Of a DNA stretch of 36,381 bases, positions 23,561-33,198 are shown piece after piece (the stretch's first letter is position 1; every line of letters begins with the position of its first letter). The DNA is taken from assembly GCA_934216145.1 (NCBI GenBank), contig CAKQBG010000015.1:1-36381 (forward strand), given 5' to 3'. The notes below the pieces were generated by a model, which saw only the letters and a list, made by a program, of their open reading frames with translations, was not told the origin of the DNA and did no database searches. The DNA is from an uncultured Anaeroplasma sp. (GTDB lineage Bacteria > Bacillota_I > Bacilli_A > Acholeplasmatales > Anaeroplasmataceae). A program made the translations under genes and the position numbers.

Positions 23561-25216
23561 CTAGAATAATCCTATTATTTTATTATCTACAACATCCATT
23601 CTATTAGCTGCAGGCTCCTTTGGTAAACCAGGCATACGCATAATATCACCTGATAAAGCAACAACAAAGCCAGCACCAATTGATGGAGTAACTCCACGAA
23701 TTGTTACAGTAAAATCAGAAGGTCTTCCTAAAAGCTTAGGATTATCTGATAATGAATATTGAGTCTTTGCCATACAAATTAAAGAATCCTGATAGCCAAG
23801 CTTTGTAAGTCTAGACATTTGATTCTTAGCCTCTTGTGTAAATTCCACATTAGAAGCCCCATAAATTTCCTTACAAATTGTAGTAATTTTCTTCTTTAGT
23901 GTATCATTTTTATCATATAGGAAATTGAAATTATTTGGTTTTACTTCAATTTCATGTTCAATTTTTCGAGCTAAATCAATTGCGCCTTCTCCACCCTTAG
24001 CCCATACATCAGAAAGACTAACAGGATGATTATTATTTAAAGCCCAATTTTCTAATGCTTCTAATTCTTCATCTGAATCAGTTGCAAACTTATTAATAGC
24101 TACAACATAAGGAAGACCAAATTTCTTGATATTCTCAATATGCTTCTCAAGATTACTAAAGCCCTTCTCTAATGCTCCTACATTAGATACAGCTAAATCC
24201 TCCTTTAAAACTCCACCATGCATCTTTAAAGCTCGAATAGTCGCAACAATAACAACACATGAAGGCTTTAAATCAGCTTCTCTACATTTAATATCAAAGA
24301 ACTTCTCAGCACCTAAATCAGCCCCAAAGCCAGCCTCAGTAATAGTGTAATCTGATAATGATAATGCCATCTTAGTAGCAATTACTGAATTACAGCCATG
24401 AGCGATATTAGCAAAAGGTCCACCATGAATTAAGCAGGGAGTTCCCTCTAATGTTTGAACTAAATTAGGCATAATAGCATCCTTTAATATCATCATTAAC
24501 GCACCTGTAACACCTAAATCCTTAATAGTTACAGGCATTCTATCATATGTATATGCAACAACAGTTCTATCTAAACGGGCTCTTAAGTCCTCCATATCCT
24601 TACTCAAGCACAAAATAGCCATTATTTCTGAAGCAACAACAATATCAAAATGATCCTCTCTAGGAACTCCATTAGTAGGACCACCCATACCAATAACAAT
24701 ATTTCTTAAAGCTCTATCATTCATATCTAAAACACGATGCCATACAATTCTTGTAGGATCAATATGAAGCTCATTACCTTGATAAATATGATTATCAATA
24801 ATTGCAGAAACAGTATTATTTGCAGCCTCTATAGCATGAAAATCACCAGTAAAATGAAGATTAATATCCTCCATAGGTACAACCTGAGCATATCCTCCAC
24901 CTGCAGCACCACCCTTAACACCTAATACAGGTCCAAAGCTTGGCTCACGTAAAGCAATAACACTCTTTTTACCTAATCTAGTAAACGCATCAGCTAAACC
25001 AATAGTCGTAGTTGACTTTCCTTCTCCAGCAGGAGTTGGATTAATAGCTGTAACTAAAATAAGCTTACCATTTTTATTTCCATAAGAATTTAGGCTTACC
25101 TTAGCCTTATATTTTCCATAGCATTCAAGCTTATCCTCATCAATTCCTAAGGATGAAGCAATATCTACTATGCTTTTCATTTGTGCCTTTTGGGCAATTT
25201 CTAAATCTGTTAGCAT
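23561..25216 (-). CDS. fhs: Formate-tetrahydrofolate ligase
   Basis: A 551-residue cytosolic enzyme making 10-formyl-THF from formate, THF and ATP, the one-carbon donor for purine synthesis. Near-universal motifs are present: [20 protein letters not shown] (P-loop), [58 protein letters not shown] and the C-terminal '[21 protein letters not shown]'. Length is standard. It opens the operon fhs - PEPCK-like - purE. Its stop is TAG. An extended -10 lies just upstream. Confidence 0.98.
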   Translation of the reverse strand: MLTDLEIAQKAQMKSIVDIASSLGIDEDKLECYGKYKAKVSLNSYGNKNGKLILVTAINPTPAGEGKSTTTIGLADAFTRLGKKSVIALREPSFGPVLGVKGGAAGGGYAQVVPMEDINLHFTGDFHAIEAANNTVSAIIDNHIYQGNELHIDPTRIVWHRVLDMNDRALRNIVIGMGGPTNGVPREDHFDIVVASEIMAILCLSKDMEDLRARLDRTVVAYTYDRMPVTIKDLGVTGALMMILKDAIMPNLVQTLEGTPCLIHGGPFANIAHGCNSVIATKMALSLSDYTITEAGFGADLGAEKFFDIKCREADLKPSCVVIVATIRALKMHGGVLKEDLAVSNVGALEKGFSNLEKHIENIKKFGLPYVVAINKFATDSDEELEALENWALNNNHPVSLSDVWAKGGEGAIDLARKIEHEIEVKPNNFNFLYDKNDTLKKKITTICKEIYGASNVEFTQEAKNQMSRLTKLGYQDSLICMAKTQYSLSDNPKLLGRPSDFTVTIRGVTPSIGAGFVVALSGDIMRMPGLPKEPAANRMDVVDNKIIGLF

Positions 25217-25252
25217 ACTACTTTCCTTTCCATTAAATAAAAACTCAAAATT

Positions 25253-25261
25253 ATTATATCA
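25253..25261 (-). promoter_or_regulatory. Extended -10 promoter before fhs
   Basis: On the minus strand TGATATAAT, about 40 bases before the fhs start, without a clear -35. No terminator separates pyrR from fhs, so read-through from pyrR is also likely. Confidence 0.45.
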
Positions 25262-25285
25262 TAATATCTTTTCATATAAAAGTAA

Positions 25286-25783
25286 TTATTCAATACTAAC
25301 TATTCTATTTTCAAAATCACAAACTACCTTCTCATTTCTACTTGTAGGAATATTTTTACCAATAAAATCAGCTCTAATAGGTAATTCTCTATGACCTCTA
25401 TCAACAAATGTCGCAAGCTCAATTTTAGCTGGTCTTCCCATATCCATAATCGCATCCATAGCCGCTCTAACAGACCTACCTGTATATAAAACATCATCAA
25501 CTAATATAATAACCTTATTAGTAATGTTATGCTTAAAAATAGTTCTTAAAGCTTCATTCTTTTTATGGTCATCTCTATGAGAAACAATATCTATTGATTC
25601 ACAAGGAATTTCAATACCCTCAAATTTAAAAATAAGGCTTTGAATCTCCTTCGCAATAGGTACTCCTTTTTTCTCAATACCAACTAATATGATATCATCA
25701 AGAGATTCATTTCTCTCTAATATTTCATGGGTCATTCTTTTTAATGTTCTATTAAATTGATCTCCTTCAATAATAGTTTTCAT
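25286..25783 (-). CDS. pyrR: PyrR-like bifunctional pyr regulator / uracil phosphoribosyltransferase
   Basis: A 165-residue type I phosphoribosyltransferase. The PRPP loop is VIILVDDVLYTGRSVRAAMD, and the N-terminal 'RMTHEILERN' and C-terminal 'ATFVDRGHRELPIRADFIGKNIPTS' segments match PyrR, which binds pyr mRNA leaders in a UMP-dependent way and has UPRTase activity. The ATG at 25783 has AAGGAGG about 8 bases upstream. The longer frame reaching 25915 would run back over the end of yebC and lacks family similarity. No pyr biosynthesis gene lies in the window, so its RNA targets are elsewhere. Confidence 0.93.
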   Translation of the reverse strand: MKTIIEGDQFNRTLKRMTHEILERNESLDDIILVGIEKKGVPIAKEIQSLIFKFEGIEIPCESIDIVSHRDDHKKNEALRTIFKHNITNKVIILVDDVLYTGRSVRAAMDAIMDMGRPAKIELATFVDRGHRELPIRADFIGKNIPTSRNEKVVCDFENRIVSIE

Positions 25784-25806
25784 AAATACCCTCCTTAAAG
25801 AAATGA

Positions 25807-25828
25807 AAGGAAGCCCAAAAGCTTCCTT
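25807..25828 (-). terminator. Terminator-like hairpin between yebC and pyrR
   Basis: On the minus strand AAGGAAGC pairs perfectly with GCTTCCTT around a 6-base loop, followed by TCATTTCTTT. The weak T-tract suggests partial termination, allowing read-through into pyrR. Confidence 0.7.
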
Positions 25829-25853
25829 ATCTAATCTAATACTATTTGAAAAA

Positions 25854-26588
25854 TTATTCTTCGTCGTCTTCTTCAGGTAAATTAGCATTATGATAAATTT
25901 CAGAAACATCATCATATTCTCTTAAAGCTTCTAATAATCTCTTAAATTTACCTAAATGATCTTCATCTAAATCAACATATGTAGAAGGAACTAAATCAAC
26001 ACTACAAGTATCGAACTCTAAATCCTCTTTTGCTTGAAGTAATGCATGACGAATTCCTTCAAAATCTTGAGGAGCTGCAGTAATATGAATAAATCCATCC
26101 TCATCAGTAGATAAATCCTCGAAATCACAACCAGCTTCCATTAATGCCATCATTGTATCATCCTCAGATAAACCATCATATACAAATTGAGCCTTACGAT
26201 TAAACATATAGCTTACAGATGTACCAATTGTACCACCTGTTTTATTAAATGCAGTACGAACCTCTGTATAAGTACGGTTATCATTATCAGTTAAACACTC
26301 AACAATAACAGCTACCTGTCCAGGTCCATATCCTTCATATACCTTTTCCTTAGATGCACCAGATGCTACACCCTTAGCCTTCTCAATTGCACGTTGAATA
26401 ACGTTAGCAGGACATTGATCCTTCTTTGCACGCGCAATAACATTCTTTAAACTTTGATTCATATCAGGATCAGGAACACCAGCCTTAGCAGCTTGGAAAA
26501 TTTCCTTTCCCCATTTAGCATATTTAGATGATTTCATCGCAGCAGTTTTTGCCATAGATGCTGCACGAACTTCATGGGCTCTTCCCAT
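25854..26588 (-). CDS. yebC: YebC/PmpR family protein (translation/transcription factor)
   Basis: A 244-residue protein of the TACO1/YebC family, usual length ~240. Characteristic segments are the N-terminal 'SKYAKWGKEIFQAAKAG' (normally 'RAKLFTKLIREI'-like), the 'NQSLKNVIARAKKDQCPANVIQRAIEKAKG' helices, EGYGPGQVAVIVECLTDNDN and RTAFNKTGGTIG. Family members are reported to act as transcription regulators or to relieve ribosome stalling on proline-rich stretches. The start (MGRAHEVRAASMAKTAAMKS) is the typical family N-terminus. It has a good promoter of its own and an acidic C-terminal tail. Confidence 0.95.
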   Translation of the reverse strand: MGRAHEVRAASMAKTAAMKSSKYAKWGKEIFQAAKAGVPDPDMNQSLKNVIARAKKDQCPANVIQRAIEKAKGVASGASKEKVYEGYGPGQVAVIVECLTDNDNRTYTEVRTAFNKTGGTIGTSVSYMFNRKAQFVYDGLSEDDTMMALMEAGCDFEDLSTDEDGFIHITAAPQDFEGIRHALLQAKEDLEFDTCSVDLVPSTYVDLDEDHLGKFKRLLEALREYDDVSEIYHNANLPEEDDEE

Positions 26589-26631
26589 AATTTACACAAC
26601 CTTTCAAAATTAATTTGCTTTTTACTGCTAT

Positions 26632-26660
26632 ATTATATTAAAAAATGCCTTCTGTTTCAA
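26632..26660 (-). promoter_or_regulatory. Promoter of yebC
   Basis: On the minus strand TTGAAA, a 17-base spacer and TATAAT, about 45 bases before the start codon. Confidence 0.78.
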
Positions 26661-26726
26661 TCTTTTTTTAAAGTTTTTTTACTAAAAAGCTATTGAATTT
26701 TCACAAATTAATTTATTAAAGTTTAT

Positions 26727-28646
26727 CTATTCCTTTTTTAAAGCTATTTTATCCTTAAAATCAATTTCATCTCTATGAATTAGATATTTACCCTTTTTAT
26801 TATTCTTTAAAAAACTATATAAATAGCTATTAACTTTATTTTTATTTGAAGAATCAATATCAAAATCAAAAGATATCTCATAAGAATATCTTCTTAATGC
26901 ATCACTATAATAGTTATTTAAAGGAATTGTATCATATTTTCCTTTAATATCCTCATCAAAAATAGATTTATCAGTATTAATATTAGTAAATCCTAATCTT
27001 GCCTTATCATTAAGCCCTTCAATAATAAATATAGTATGATTTAATTCTATTTTTCTACCCCTTTGATCCATAAAGAAGCCTCTATCTAAAATAGAATAAA
27101 TAAAAGCTTTAATAGCACTACAAGAATTATCCATATTCTTGAAAACTAAAATAGACATAGGATACTCAAGCAAATGCTTAGATAAAATACCATCATCATC
27201 ATATCCAACATATCCAGGTGGCGCTCCAATCAACGTTTGAAGCATACTTCTATCCTTATAAATACCCAAATCTATTTCTAAAACTGCCTCAAGTCCAATA
27301 TTAAATATCTCTAAATTATCTAATACTAATAAATCAAGTCCATCTTTATTACCCTCATATTTAAGCTTTAATAAAGGACTTCCTTCTAAAATTCCAACTT
27401 GATATAGCCATTCATATTTTTCCATTTCTGGATAATGCGTATTACATCTATTATCCTTTTTTCCTGTTATCGCAAAATCAACATCATTATAATCTAATTC
27501 TTTTTTATTATTAATAGAAGCATAGCTCATTGCTTCATCTAATATATCAATACATTTATCAGGTCTAAATCTATTTAATATCTTATTATTAGAAGATTTT
27601 AATAAATAATCTAAAACATCATTATTAATCAAAACATTATGATACTTCTCATAATCCTCTTTAATACCATAAAGAATATTCTTTGTTTCTTCAATACTAG
27701 GTTCACTAATAAATACAGGCTGAAATCTTCTTAATAACGCTTTATCCTTTTCGATAGTTTTATGATATTCCTCTAGGGTTGTCGCGCCAATAAGCTTAAT
27801 ATCACCACGAGCTAAATGTGGCTTAAGCATATTTGCTACATCCAAATTACCATCATTTGTTGCAGCACCAACAATAGTATGTATTTCATCAACAAAAATA
27901 CATACATCCTTCCTTGTTGCGATCTCCTTCATAAATTTATCGAATCTTTCTTCAAAATCTCCTCTATATCTAGTACCAGCTACCATAGAGGTTAAATTCA
28001 AAGCTAATATAGTTAGATTCTCATTATTATCTACTAATTTTTTCGCATATCCTTCAACTAAAGCTGTTTTTCCAACTCCAGCATTTCCAATTAATAAGGG
28101 ATTATTTTTATATCTTCTATGAATAATAATATCAAGCCTATTTAAATAATCCTCTCTACCTATAAACCTATTATATTCTCCATTTTTTATATTTTTTGTA
28201 ATATTTTTTATATATGATATTTCATCAGTACCACTACTATCAAAATCATATATTTCCTTCACGTCCAAAATTAAATCAGAAATAGATAAGCCAAGTGATT
28301 CTAATATTGAACAAGCAATAGTATTTCTATTTTCTAATATACTCATAAATATATGCTCTTCTGATATTTTATCACCATTAGCTAATTCATTAGCTCTCTC
28401 TAATATCCTCTCAAGTGAAGAATTATATTCTCCTTTATTATGCCTTAAAATAAAAATATTTCTTGTTTTCTCTTCTATTTCCTTATGTGTAACCTCATAT
28501 TCATTTAATAAAAAATGACATAAGCTATCTTCTGTTTCATACATAGCTAATATTAAATATTCACTACCCATAGTTTCAATTCCGTTCATAGTTGAATATT
28601 TCCTAGCTAATTCTAAAATAACTCTAGCTCTTTGATTAAGCTCCAT
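26727..28646 (-). CDS. Clp-like AAA+ protein with intact first and degenerate second ATPase domain
   Basis: A 639-residue relative of ClpC/ClpB, which are normally 800 residues or more. A Clp N domain (about 1-135, with two repeats) leads to a complete NBD1: Walker A GNAGVGKT at 187-194, Walker B CIFVDE at 249-254, pore-loop region GTRYRGDFEERF and Arg finger LLRRF. The coiled-coil M domain is absent; NBD1 runs on to about 395. NBD2 is recognisable only by GAPPGYVGYDDDG (474-486), the usual pore loop, and 'SILDRGFFMDQRGRKIELNHTIFIIE'. The expected Walker A is replaced by VLDNLEIFNIGLEAVLEID, and Walker B reads ILVFKN (499-504). No ClpP-binding loop is evident. It probably unfolds or remodels substrates with NBD1 only. 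The start has AGGAGGGG 6 bases upstream. It is a single-gene unit, divergent from the flippase-like gene. Confidence 0.87.
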   Translation of the reverse strand: MELNQRARVILELARKYSTMNGIETMGSEYLILAMYETEDSLCHFLLNEYEVTHKEIEEKTRNIFILRHNKGEYNSSLERILERANELANGDKISEEHIFMSILENRNTIACSILESLGLSISDLILDVKEIYDFDSSGTDEISYIKNITKNIKNGEYNRFIGREDYLNRLDIIIHRRYKNNPLLIGNAGVGKTALVEGYAKKLVDNNENLTILALNLTSMVAGTRYRGDFEERFDKFMKEIATRKDVCIFVDEIHTIVGAATNDGNLDVANMLKPHLARGDIKLIGATTLEEYHKTIEKDKALLRRFQPVFISEPSIEETKNILYGIKEDYEKYHNVLINNDVLDYLLKSSNNKILNRFRPDKCIDILDEAMSYASINNKKELDYNDVDFAITGKKDNRCNTHYPEMEKYEWLYQVGILEGSPLLKLKYEGNKDGLDLLVLDNLEIFNIGLEAVLEIDLGIYKDRSMLQTLIGAPPGYVGYDDDGILSKHLLEYPMSILVFKNMDNSCSAIKAFIYSILDRGFFMDQRGRKIELNHTIFIIEGLNDKARLGFTNINTDKSIFDEDIKGKYDTIPLNNYYSDALRRYSYEISFDFDIDSSNKNKVNSYLYSFLKNNKKGKYLIHRDEIDFKDKIALKKE

Positions 28647-28738
28647 GGTATCCCCTCCTAATCACTAGTATATGTTTAAAGATAAATAAAAATACCAAGA
28701 AATATAATTAATAAATAGAAATTTATTATAAAATAATA

Positions 28739-28744
28739 TATAAT
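28739..28744 (+). promoter_or_regulatory. Possible -10 element for the flippase-hflX operon
   Basis: TATAAT 40 bases before the start codon, with no clear -35 at the right distance. The 137-base divergent gap is almost pure A/T and otherwise shows nothing definite. Confidence 0.35.
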
Positions 28745-28783
28745 GTTTCACATAGGTGTTTATAATATTAATAAGGAGGAATC

Positions 28784-29824
28784 ATGAAGAAAGTAATAAA
28801 GTATATATTCTTTGCAGTAATAACAATAGCGATGATATTAATAATCGTCCTTTCAAATGATATGAATGAAATATTTAAAGTTCTAGAAAGTGTTAATATC
28901 CTATGGATATTATTAGCCTTTTTAGTTTTATTATTATATCTATTCTTAAATCCTTTATCACTTATGCTAGTATTAAATACCAAAAAAGGCGAAATTAGAA
29001 AAAAGGATCAATTTATGATTGGCTCTATAGAGTACTTTTTCAACGGAATTACTCCATCAAATACTGGTGCTCAACCAATGCAGGTTATTGAATTTTCTAG
29101 ATTTAATATTGATAGCTCTCGTTCAACTGGAGCGTTATTAATAAATTCAACTGTAAATCAGGTCGCAATAGTAATATTGTGCTTATTATCTCTTATTTAT
29201 TATCAAGAATTATCAAAAGGTATAGATGCCATTCAAATATTGATTGTTGTAGGTTTAATGCTAAACATATTAGTCCTATTATTATATATCGCAATTGGCT
29301 GTTCAAAAAAAATAAAAAATGGCTTAATAAAAATTGTTCATTTCTTTACTAATTTAAAAATATTTAAAGGTAATTTTAAAGATACATCAGTTAAATTTGA
29401 AAGCTATTGTACAGAAGCTCAAAATGCTTTTAAAGAAACTTTTAAGCATAAAGGAAAATTTTTCCTCGCAACACTATTTAAACTTTTAAGCTTATTAGTA
29501 TTCTATAGTTTACCATTTTTTATTCTTAAAGCATTAAATCTACCAATTTCATTTAGAGAAATTGGTGTTGTAATCGCAATGACAACCTTCTCTATAGCTA
29601 TGACATGCTTTATCCCTACACCTGGTGCTTCAGGAGGAATTGAATTTGCCTTCCAATCATTATTTGTTAATTTAAAGGGAGTATCAAAATCAGTTGCGGT
29701 ATCAGGAATGATGCTATGGAGATTTATTACTTATTATTTATTAATGATATTAAGCCTAATTATTTATTTATTTTTAGAATATAGAATTAAAAAGAACAAA
29801 AAAAGAATTCAATTAGAAGTATAA
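28784..29824 (+). CDS. Lysylphosphatidylglycerol synthetase/flippase-like membrane protein (UPF0104, YbhN/AglD type)
   Basis: A 346-residue integral membrane protein with about 8 helices. It has the family signatures of the flippase-like domain shared by the membrane part of MprF and by AglD: FNGITPSNTGAQPMQVIEFS in the first third and TCFIPTPGASGGIEFAFQSL near the C-terminus. The soluble lysyl-transferase domain of MprF is absent, so it cannot aminoacylate lipids by itself; a lipid or glycolipid translocation role is inferred. AAGGAGG lies 5 bases before the ATG. It is first in an operon with hflX (gap 13 bases) and a small membrane protein. Confidence 0.88.
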   Translation: MKKVIKYIFFAVITIAMILIIVLSNDMNEIFKVLESVNILWILLAFLVLLLYLFLNPLSLMLVLNTKKGEIRKKDQFMIGSIEYFFNGITPSNTGAQPMQVIEFSRFNIDSSRSTGALLINSTVNQVAIVILCLLSLIYYQELSKGIDAIQILIVVGLMLNILVLLLYIAIGCSKKIKNGLIKIVHFFTNLKIFKGNFKDTSVKFESYCTEAQNAFKETFKHKGKFFLATLFKLLSLLVFYSLPFFILKALNLPISFREIGVVIAMTTFSIAMTCFIPTPGASGGIEFAFQSLFVNLKGVSKSVAVSGMMLWRFITYYLLMILSLIIYLFLEYRIKKNKKRIQLEV

Positions 29825-29837
29825 AGGAAGTATTATT

Positions 29838-31100
29838 TTGAGAGCATTATTAGTAGGAGTAACAACAAAGGATGATAGATATAATATCAAATATTCACTA
29901 GAGGAATTAAAGGGATTATGTGATGCAATCGATATAGAAGCAATTGATTTTTTTTATCAATCATTAGATAAGCCAAATTCTAAAACCTATGTTGGTAGTG
30001 GAAAATTAAGTGAAATATCTATTTCAGTAATAGCCAATTCAATTGATATTGTAGTATTTAATGATGAATTAACACCAACCCAATTAAGAAATATTGAGGA
30101 ATATTTAGAGGTTAGTGTAATTGATCGAAGCTATTTAATATTAAAAATATTTGAGCTTAGAGCTCAAAATAAAGAAGCTAAGCTTGAAATAAAACTAGCT
30201 AAGGATCTATATTTATTACCAAGAATTCAATATCTAAGAGAAAAGGATGATAGAATCGGTGGCGGTAGTGCTACAAAAACTCGTGGTAGCGGTGAAACTC
30301 AAAGAGAATTAGATAGAAGACATTTAATGAGTGAGATTTATCATATTAAGGATGAATTAGCTCAAATTAGAAAAATGAAAATAAACCAAATAGAAAAAAG
30401 AAAAAGAAATGAAATACCAATAGTCGCATTAGTCGGATATACTAATGCTGGTAAATCATCAACAATGAATACTATTTTAGAATACGTTAACAATGAAGAT
30501 AAAATGGTATTAGCTAAGGACCAATTATTTGCTACACTATCAACATTTAATAGAAAAATAACTATTAATAAAACTGATTTTATGCTGGTAGATACAATAG
30601 GATTTGTATCAAAGCTACCTCATAATCTAGTTGAATCATTCTATCAAACATTACAAGAGGTTAAAAATGCTGATTTAATAATCCATGTATTAGATTCAAG
30701 TAGTCCCTATATAAATGAGGAGTTAAATGTAGTTTTAGATGTATTAGATGGATTAAATGCTATAAATATACCTACAATATTCTTATTAAATAAATGGGAT
30801 TTAAATGATTCTGATAAGGATATGACTGTTACTGGCTTTAAATCTATTAAATACTCTAATAAAACTAAAGAAGGATTAGATGAGCTAATCAATTCAATAT
30901 TAGAAGAAATATCACCATCTACAATGCATGCAAGACTATTAATTCCTTATAGTAAAGGTGATTTATCAAATATTATAGAGAAAAAAGCTACTATAATTAG
31001 AAAGGAATATCAAAATTATGGTACTTATTTTGAATGTGAAATACCTAAAAACATATATGCATTATTTCACGAATATGATTTAGATACAATAGTATCATAG
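29838..31100 (+). CDS. hflX: GTPase HflX (TTG start)
   Basis: A 420-residue ribosome-associated GTPase that splits stalled or hibernating ribosomes. The N-terminal HflX domain shows TYVGSGKLSEI, NDELTPTQLRN and the glycine-rich GGGSATKTRGSGETQRELDR. The G domain follows: G1 GYTNAGKSS, G3 DTIGFVSKLPHNLVESFYQT and G4 NKWD. The reading frame begins with TTG at 29838; AAAGGAAG lies 8 bases upstream and MRALLVGV is a normal HflX N-terminus, so the TTG is the likely start. Stop TAG. It is co-transcribed with the genes on either side. Confidence 0.96.
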   Translation: MRALLVGVTTKDDRYNIKYSLEELKGLCDAIDIEAIDFFYQSLDKPNSKTYVGSGKLSEISISVIANSIDIVVFNDELTPTQLRNIEEYLEVSVIDRSYLILKIFELRAQNKEAKLEIKLAKDLYLLPRIQYLREKDDRIGGGSATKTRGSGETQRELDRRHLMSEIYHIKDELAQIRKMKINQIEKRKRNEIPIVALVGYTNAGKSSTMNTILEYVNNEDKMVLAKDQLFATLSTFNRKITINKTDFMLVDTIGFVSKLPHNLVESFYQTLQEVKNADLIIHVLDSSSPYINEELNVVLDVLDGLNAINIPTIFLLNKWDLNDSDKDMTVTGFKSIKYSNKTKEGLDELINSILEEISPSTMHARLLIPYSKGDLSNIIEKKATIIRKEYQNYGTYFECEIPKNIYALFHEYDLDTIVS

Positions 31101-31108
31101 GAGATTAT

Positions 31109-31822
31109 ATGAAAAAAATATCAAATATAACATTATTAGCTATTGCGGCTGTATTTTTAATATTAAGAGTTAATTTTAGATATTTTCCACTATCTAATAT
31201 AGTAATTTTAGTTTTATTAGCAATAGTGTTTCATAATTCGGAAAATAAAAAATCAGCTTCAATGATATTAGCACTAGTAATCGGAATTTTAGGATTAGTA
31301 GCTCCATTTATAATTTCAATATTTTCTTCATCAGCTACAATTTTAAACTTTATAGATAATGTAATAAAGATTATTGAAAATGATTCAAATGATTTAGCTC
31401 AATATATAAATAATATAAAATCAATGGGTAATTCTATAATAAATTTAATTAATTATTCTATTGTAGGATATCTAGTTGGTCTTATAGCTTTAGGTAGTTC
31501 CATTTCTATAATGACATATGCTGAAGCAAGTGATAAGAAAAAAGCTAAAAAGCAAGTGGTAATATTTATAGTTACTGCTTCTCTTACAATTGTTTCATCA
31601 TTATTAATGCTATTTGGACTATCAAATCTAATATTTGCATTAACTAATTGTGTTACAGCTAATACTGAAAATATTTTTACAACTGAATTCTATTTATATA
31701 TCACAATTGCAATTACATTACTTTCAATTTCTGTAATACCAGGAATTGCACAATTTATTATGCTTATTATAAATATAATAACTATAAAGAATTGTGATAC
31801 AAAAATAGAAATAATTGAATAA
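31109..31822 (+). CDS. Small polytopic membrane protein of unknown function
   Basis: A 237-residue protein with about 6 hydrophobic segments (roughly 5-20, 27-42, 50-72, 111-133, 149-173 and 194-225) and a charged loop SDKKKAKKQ near 141-149. I recognise no family. GGAG precedes the start by about 6 bases and the gap to hflX is 8 bases, so it is the third gene of that operon. A strong terminator follows. Confidence 0.75.
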   Translation: MKKISNITLLAIAAVFLILRVNFRYFPLSNIVILVLLAIVFHNSENKKSASMILALVIGILGLVAPFIISIFSSSATILNFIDNVIKIIENDSNDLAQYINNIKSMGNSIINLINYSIVGYLVGLIALGSSISIMTYAEASDKKKAKKQVVIFIVTASLTIVSSLLMLFGLSNLIFALTNCVTANTENIFTTEFYLYITIAITLLSISVIPGIAQFIMLIINIITIKNCDTKIEIIE

Positions 31823-31826
31823 AAAT

Positions 31827-31882
31827 AAAAAGCTAGCATATAAACTGGTTTATAACCAGCTTATATTAACTAGCTTTTTTTA
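31827..31882. terminator. Bidirectional terminator between converging operons
   Basis: Outer arms AAAAAGCTAG (31827-31836) and CTAGCTTTTT (31870-31879) enclose a second palindromic stem (CTGGTT..AACCAG), giving a long nested hairpin with T runs on both strands. The minus-strand gene's stop codon overlaps its end. Confidence 0.88.
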
Positions 31883-32656
31883 ATCTATTTTTTCTCCTAA
31901 GAAATTATATTCATTTCCTAAGGAAATAGTATTTTTTATTTCATTTAAATAGTCATTAAATTCCTTAAAATAATCTATTATTTCTTTAATAGAAGAATCA
32001 ATAATAACATTAATATCATTTAAATAACTATCAATACTATGATCATCTTCTTTTTTTATTTGTAAATCCTTATATTTTTTATTATTAAAAGAAATTATTA
32101 GAAATAGCTTAAATATGAATCTTTTAATATAATTATATGTCATTGAAAATGATATAGCATTGCGCATCATAAATAAACTAAATTTAAATTGTCTAGGTGA
32201 AACATTATATACTAATGGTATGTAATTAAAGTTTAAACCTTTATATTTAATTCCATCATGAAATTTAATCCTTTTACCATAATATTTTATACCTAATCTT
32301 TTATCTAACTCAGATTCTATTAATACATGTAAATCATTTTTAGGATTAATAATCGAAATATATTTATGAATATTCTTATCAAAAACATAATGAGTAATTA
32401 ATCCAAATAAAAAGGATATATGATTTTTATTATTCTTATCAATATTCAATAAGATATTTCTTATAGAACCTAAATGAATAGCTATAGATTTCTTATATAA
32501 AGATAATCCCTTTAATGAAAAATAAAAATATAAAGGATCAGGTCCTAAAGCTCCTATTAAATATAAATCCTTATTTGTTATTTTAGCTTTAATATCATCA
32601 GATACTAAATTTATTATTTTTTCGGCATAAAATTGATGTAAAAAGCATGATGGCAT
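31880..32656 (-). CDS. Zinc-dependent phospholipase C-like protein
   Basis: A 258-residue protein resembling the zinc-dependent phospholipase C family (PF00882). The start MPSCFLHQFYAEKI, the 'YLIGALGPDPLYFY' segment, the His of 'IAIHLGSIRNIL' and 'FLFGLITHYVFDKNIHKYI' supply the His/Asp residues that bind zinc in this family. No signal peptide is visible, unlike secreted clostridial alpha-toxins, so this is the cytoplasmic or housekeeping-like subgroup of unknown substrate. The C-terminal ~100 residues are Lys/Asn-rich and unassigned. It is four bases downstream of the DUF5662 gene and co-transcribed with it. Confidence 0.78.
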   Translation of the reverse strand: MPSCFLHQFYAEKIINLVSDDIKAKITNKDLYLIGALGPDPLYFYFSLKGLSLYKKSIAIHLGSIRNILLNIDKNNKNHISFLFGLITHYVFDKNIHKYISIINPKNDLHVLIESELDKRLGIKYYGKRIKFHDGIKYKGLNFNYIPLVYNVSPRQFKFSLFMMRNAISFSMTYNYIKRFIFKLFLIISFNNKKYKDLQIKKEDDHSIDSYLNDINVIIDSSIKEIIDYFKEFNDYLNEIKNTISLGNEYNFLGEKID

Positions 32657-32660
32657 TTAA

Positions 32661-33188
32661 TCACTTCTCCTTAACATATTGCTTTAAATATTTAAAGAAT
32701 TCCTTATCATTATAATCATTATATAATATTAATATTCTTTCCATTTCTTTTTTAGTATCCTCATGCATAGGAATATAATCCTTTTCCTTATAAAAATAAT
32801 TTAAAGCTCCATCCCTAGTAAATGATTTACCACTATATATTTTAGTCGCAGCAATACGATCACAAACAGATTCAACTAAATATTTTTTTGGCATTTTTAC
32901 AGGCTCATAGCAATTAGAATTAGGATTAACATCAATCCAATATTCACAGTGATGCTTATTTCTCCCCTTATGATGCATCCAAGCCTCACTATAGCCTTTT
33001 TTCTTTCTCTCATTATAATTTGGACTATATGTTCCTTGATAAAATCTAGCTCCATTAAAAAATTCAACAAATGAATATTTAGATAAATCATGTAATAGTC
33101 CTTGTTTATATAAACCAGCCTTAAAGCATAGCTTCATAACAACAAGCTTATGCTTTGTTATAGTTTTAAAATGTTTAAATATGTGCAT
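32661..33188 (-). CDS. DUF5662-like protein with HD-type histidine motifs
   Basis: A 175-residue soluble protein. It has HDLSKYSFVEFF, YNERKKKGYSEAWMHHKGRN followed by KHHCEYW, and a C-terminal 'VCDRIAATKIYSG' segment. This is the layout I associate with DUF5662, a family frequent in gut Firmicutes and phages. The His/Asp clusters look like a metal-dependent HD-phosphohydrolase active site (inference). It has a GAGGT site upstream and a TGA stop. It follows the yitT terminator, so expression needs read-through or a promoter inside yitT; none is clear. Confidence 0.75.
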   Translation of the reverse strand: MHIFKHFKTITKHKLVVMKLCFKAGLYKQGLLHDLSKYSFVEFFNGARFYQGTYSPNYNERKKKGYSEAWMHHKGRNKHHCEYWIDVNPNSNCYEPVKMPKKYLVESVCDRIAATKIYSGKSFTRDGALNYFYKEKDYIPMHEDTKKEMERILILYNDYNDKEFFKYLKQYVKEK

Positions 33189-33198
33189 ATATATACCT

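Noticed and set aside
25784..25915. N-terminal extension of pyrR into yebC
   Set aside because: The frame is open, but a strong Shine-Dalgarno and the family N-terminus place the start at 25783; the extension would translate through the yebC stop region and the intervening hairpin.
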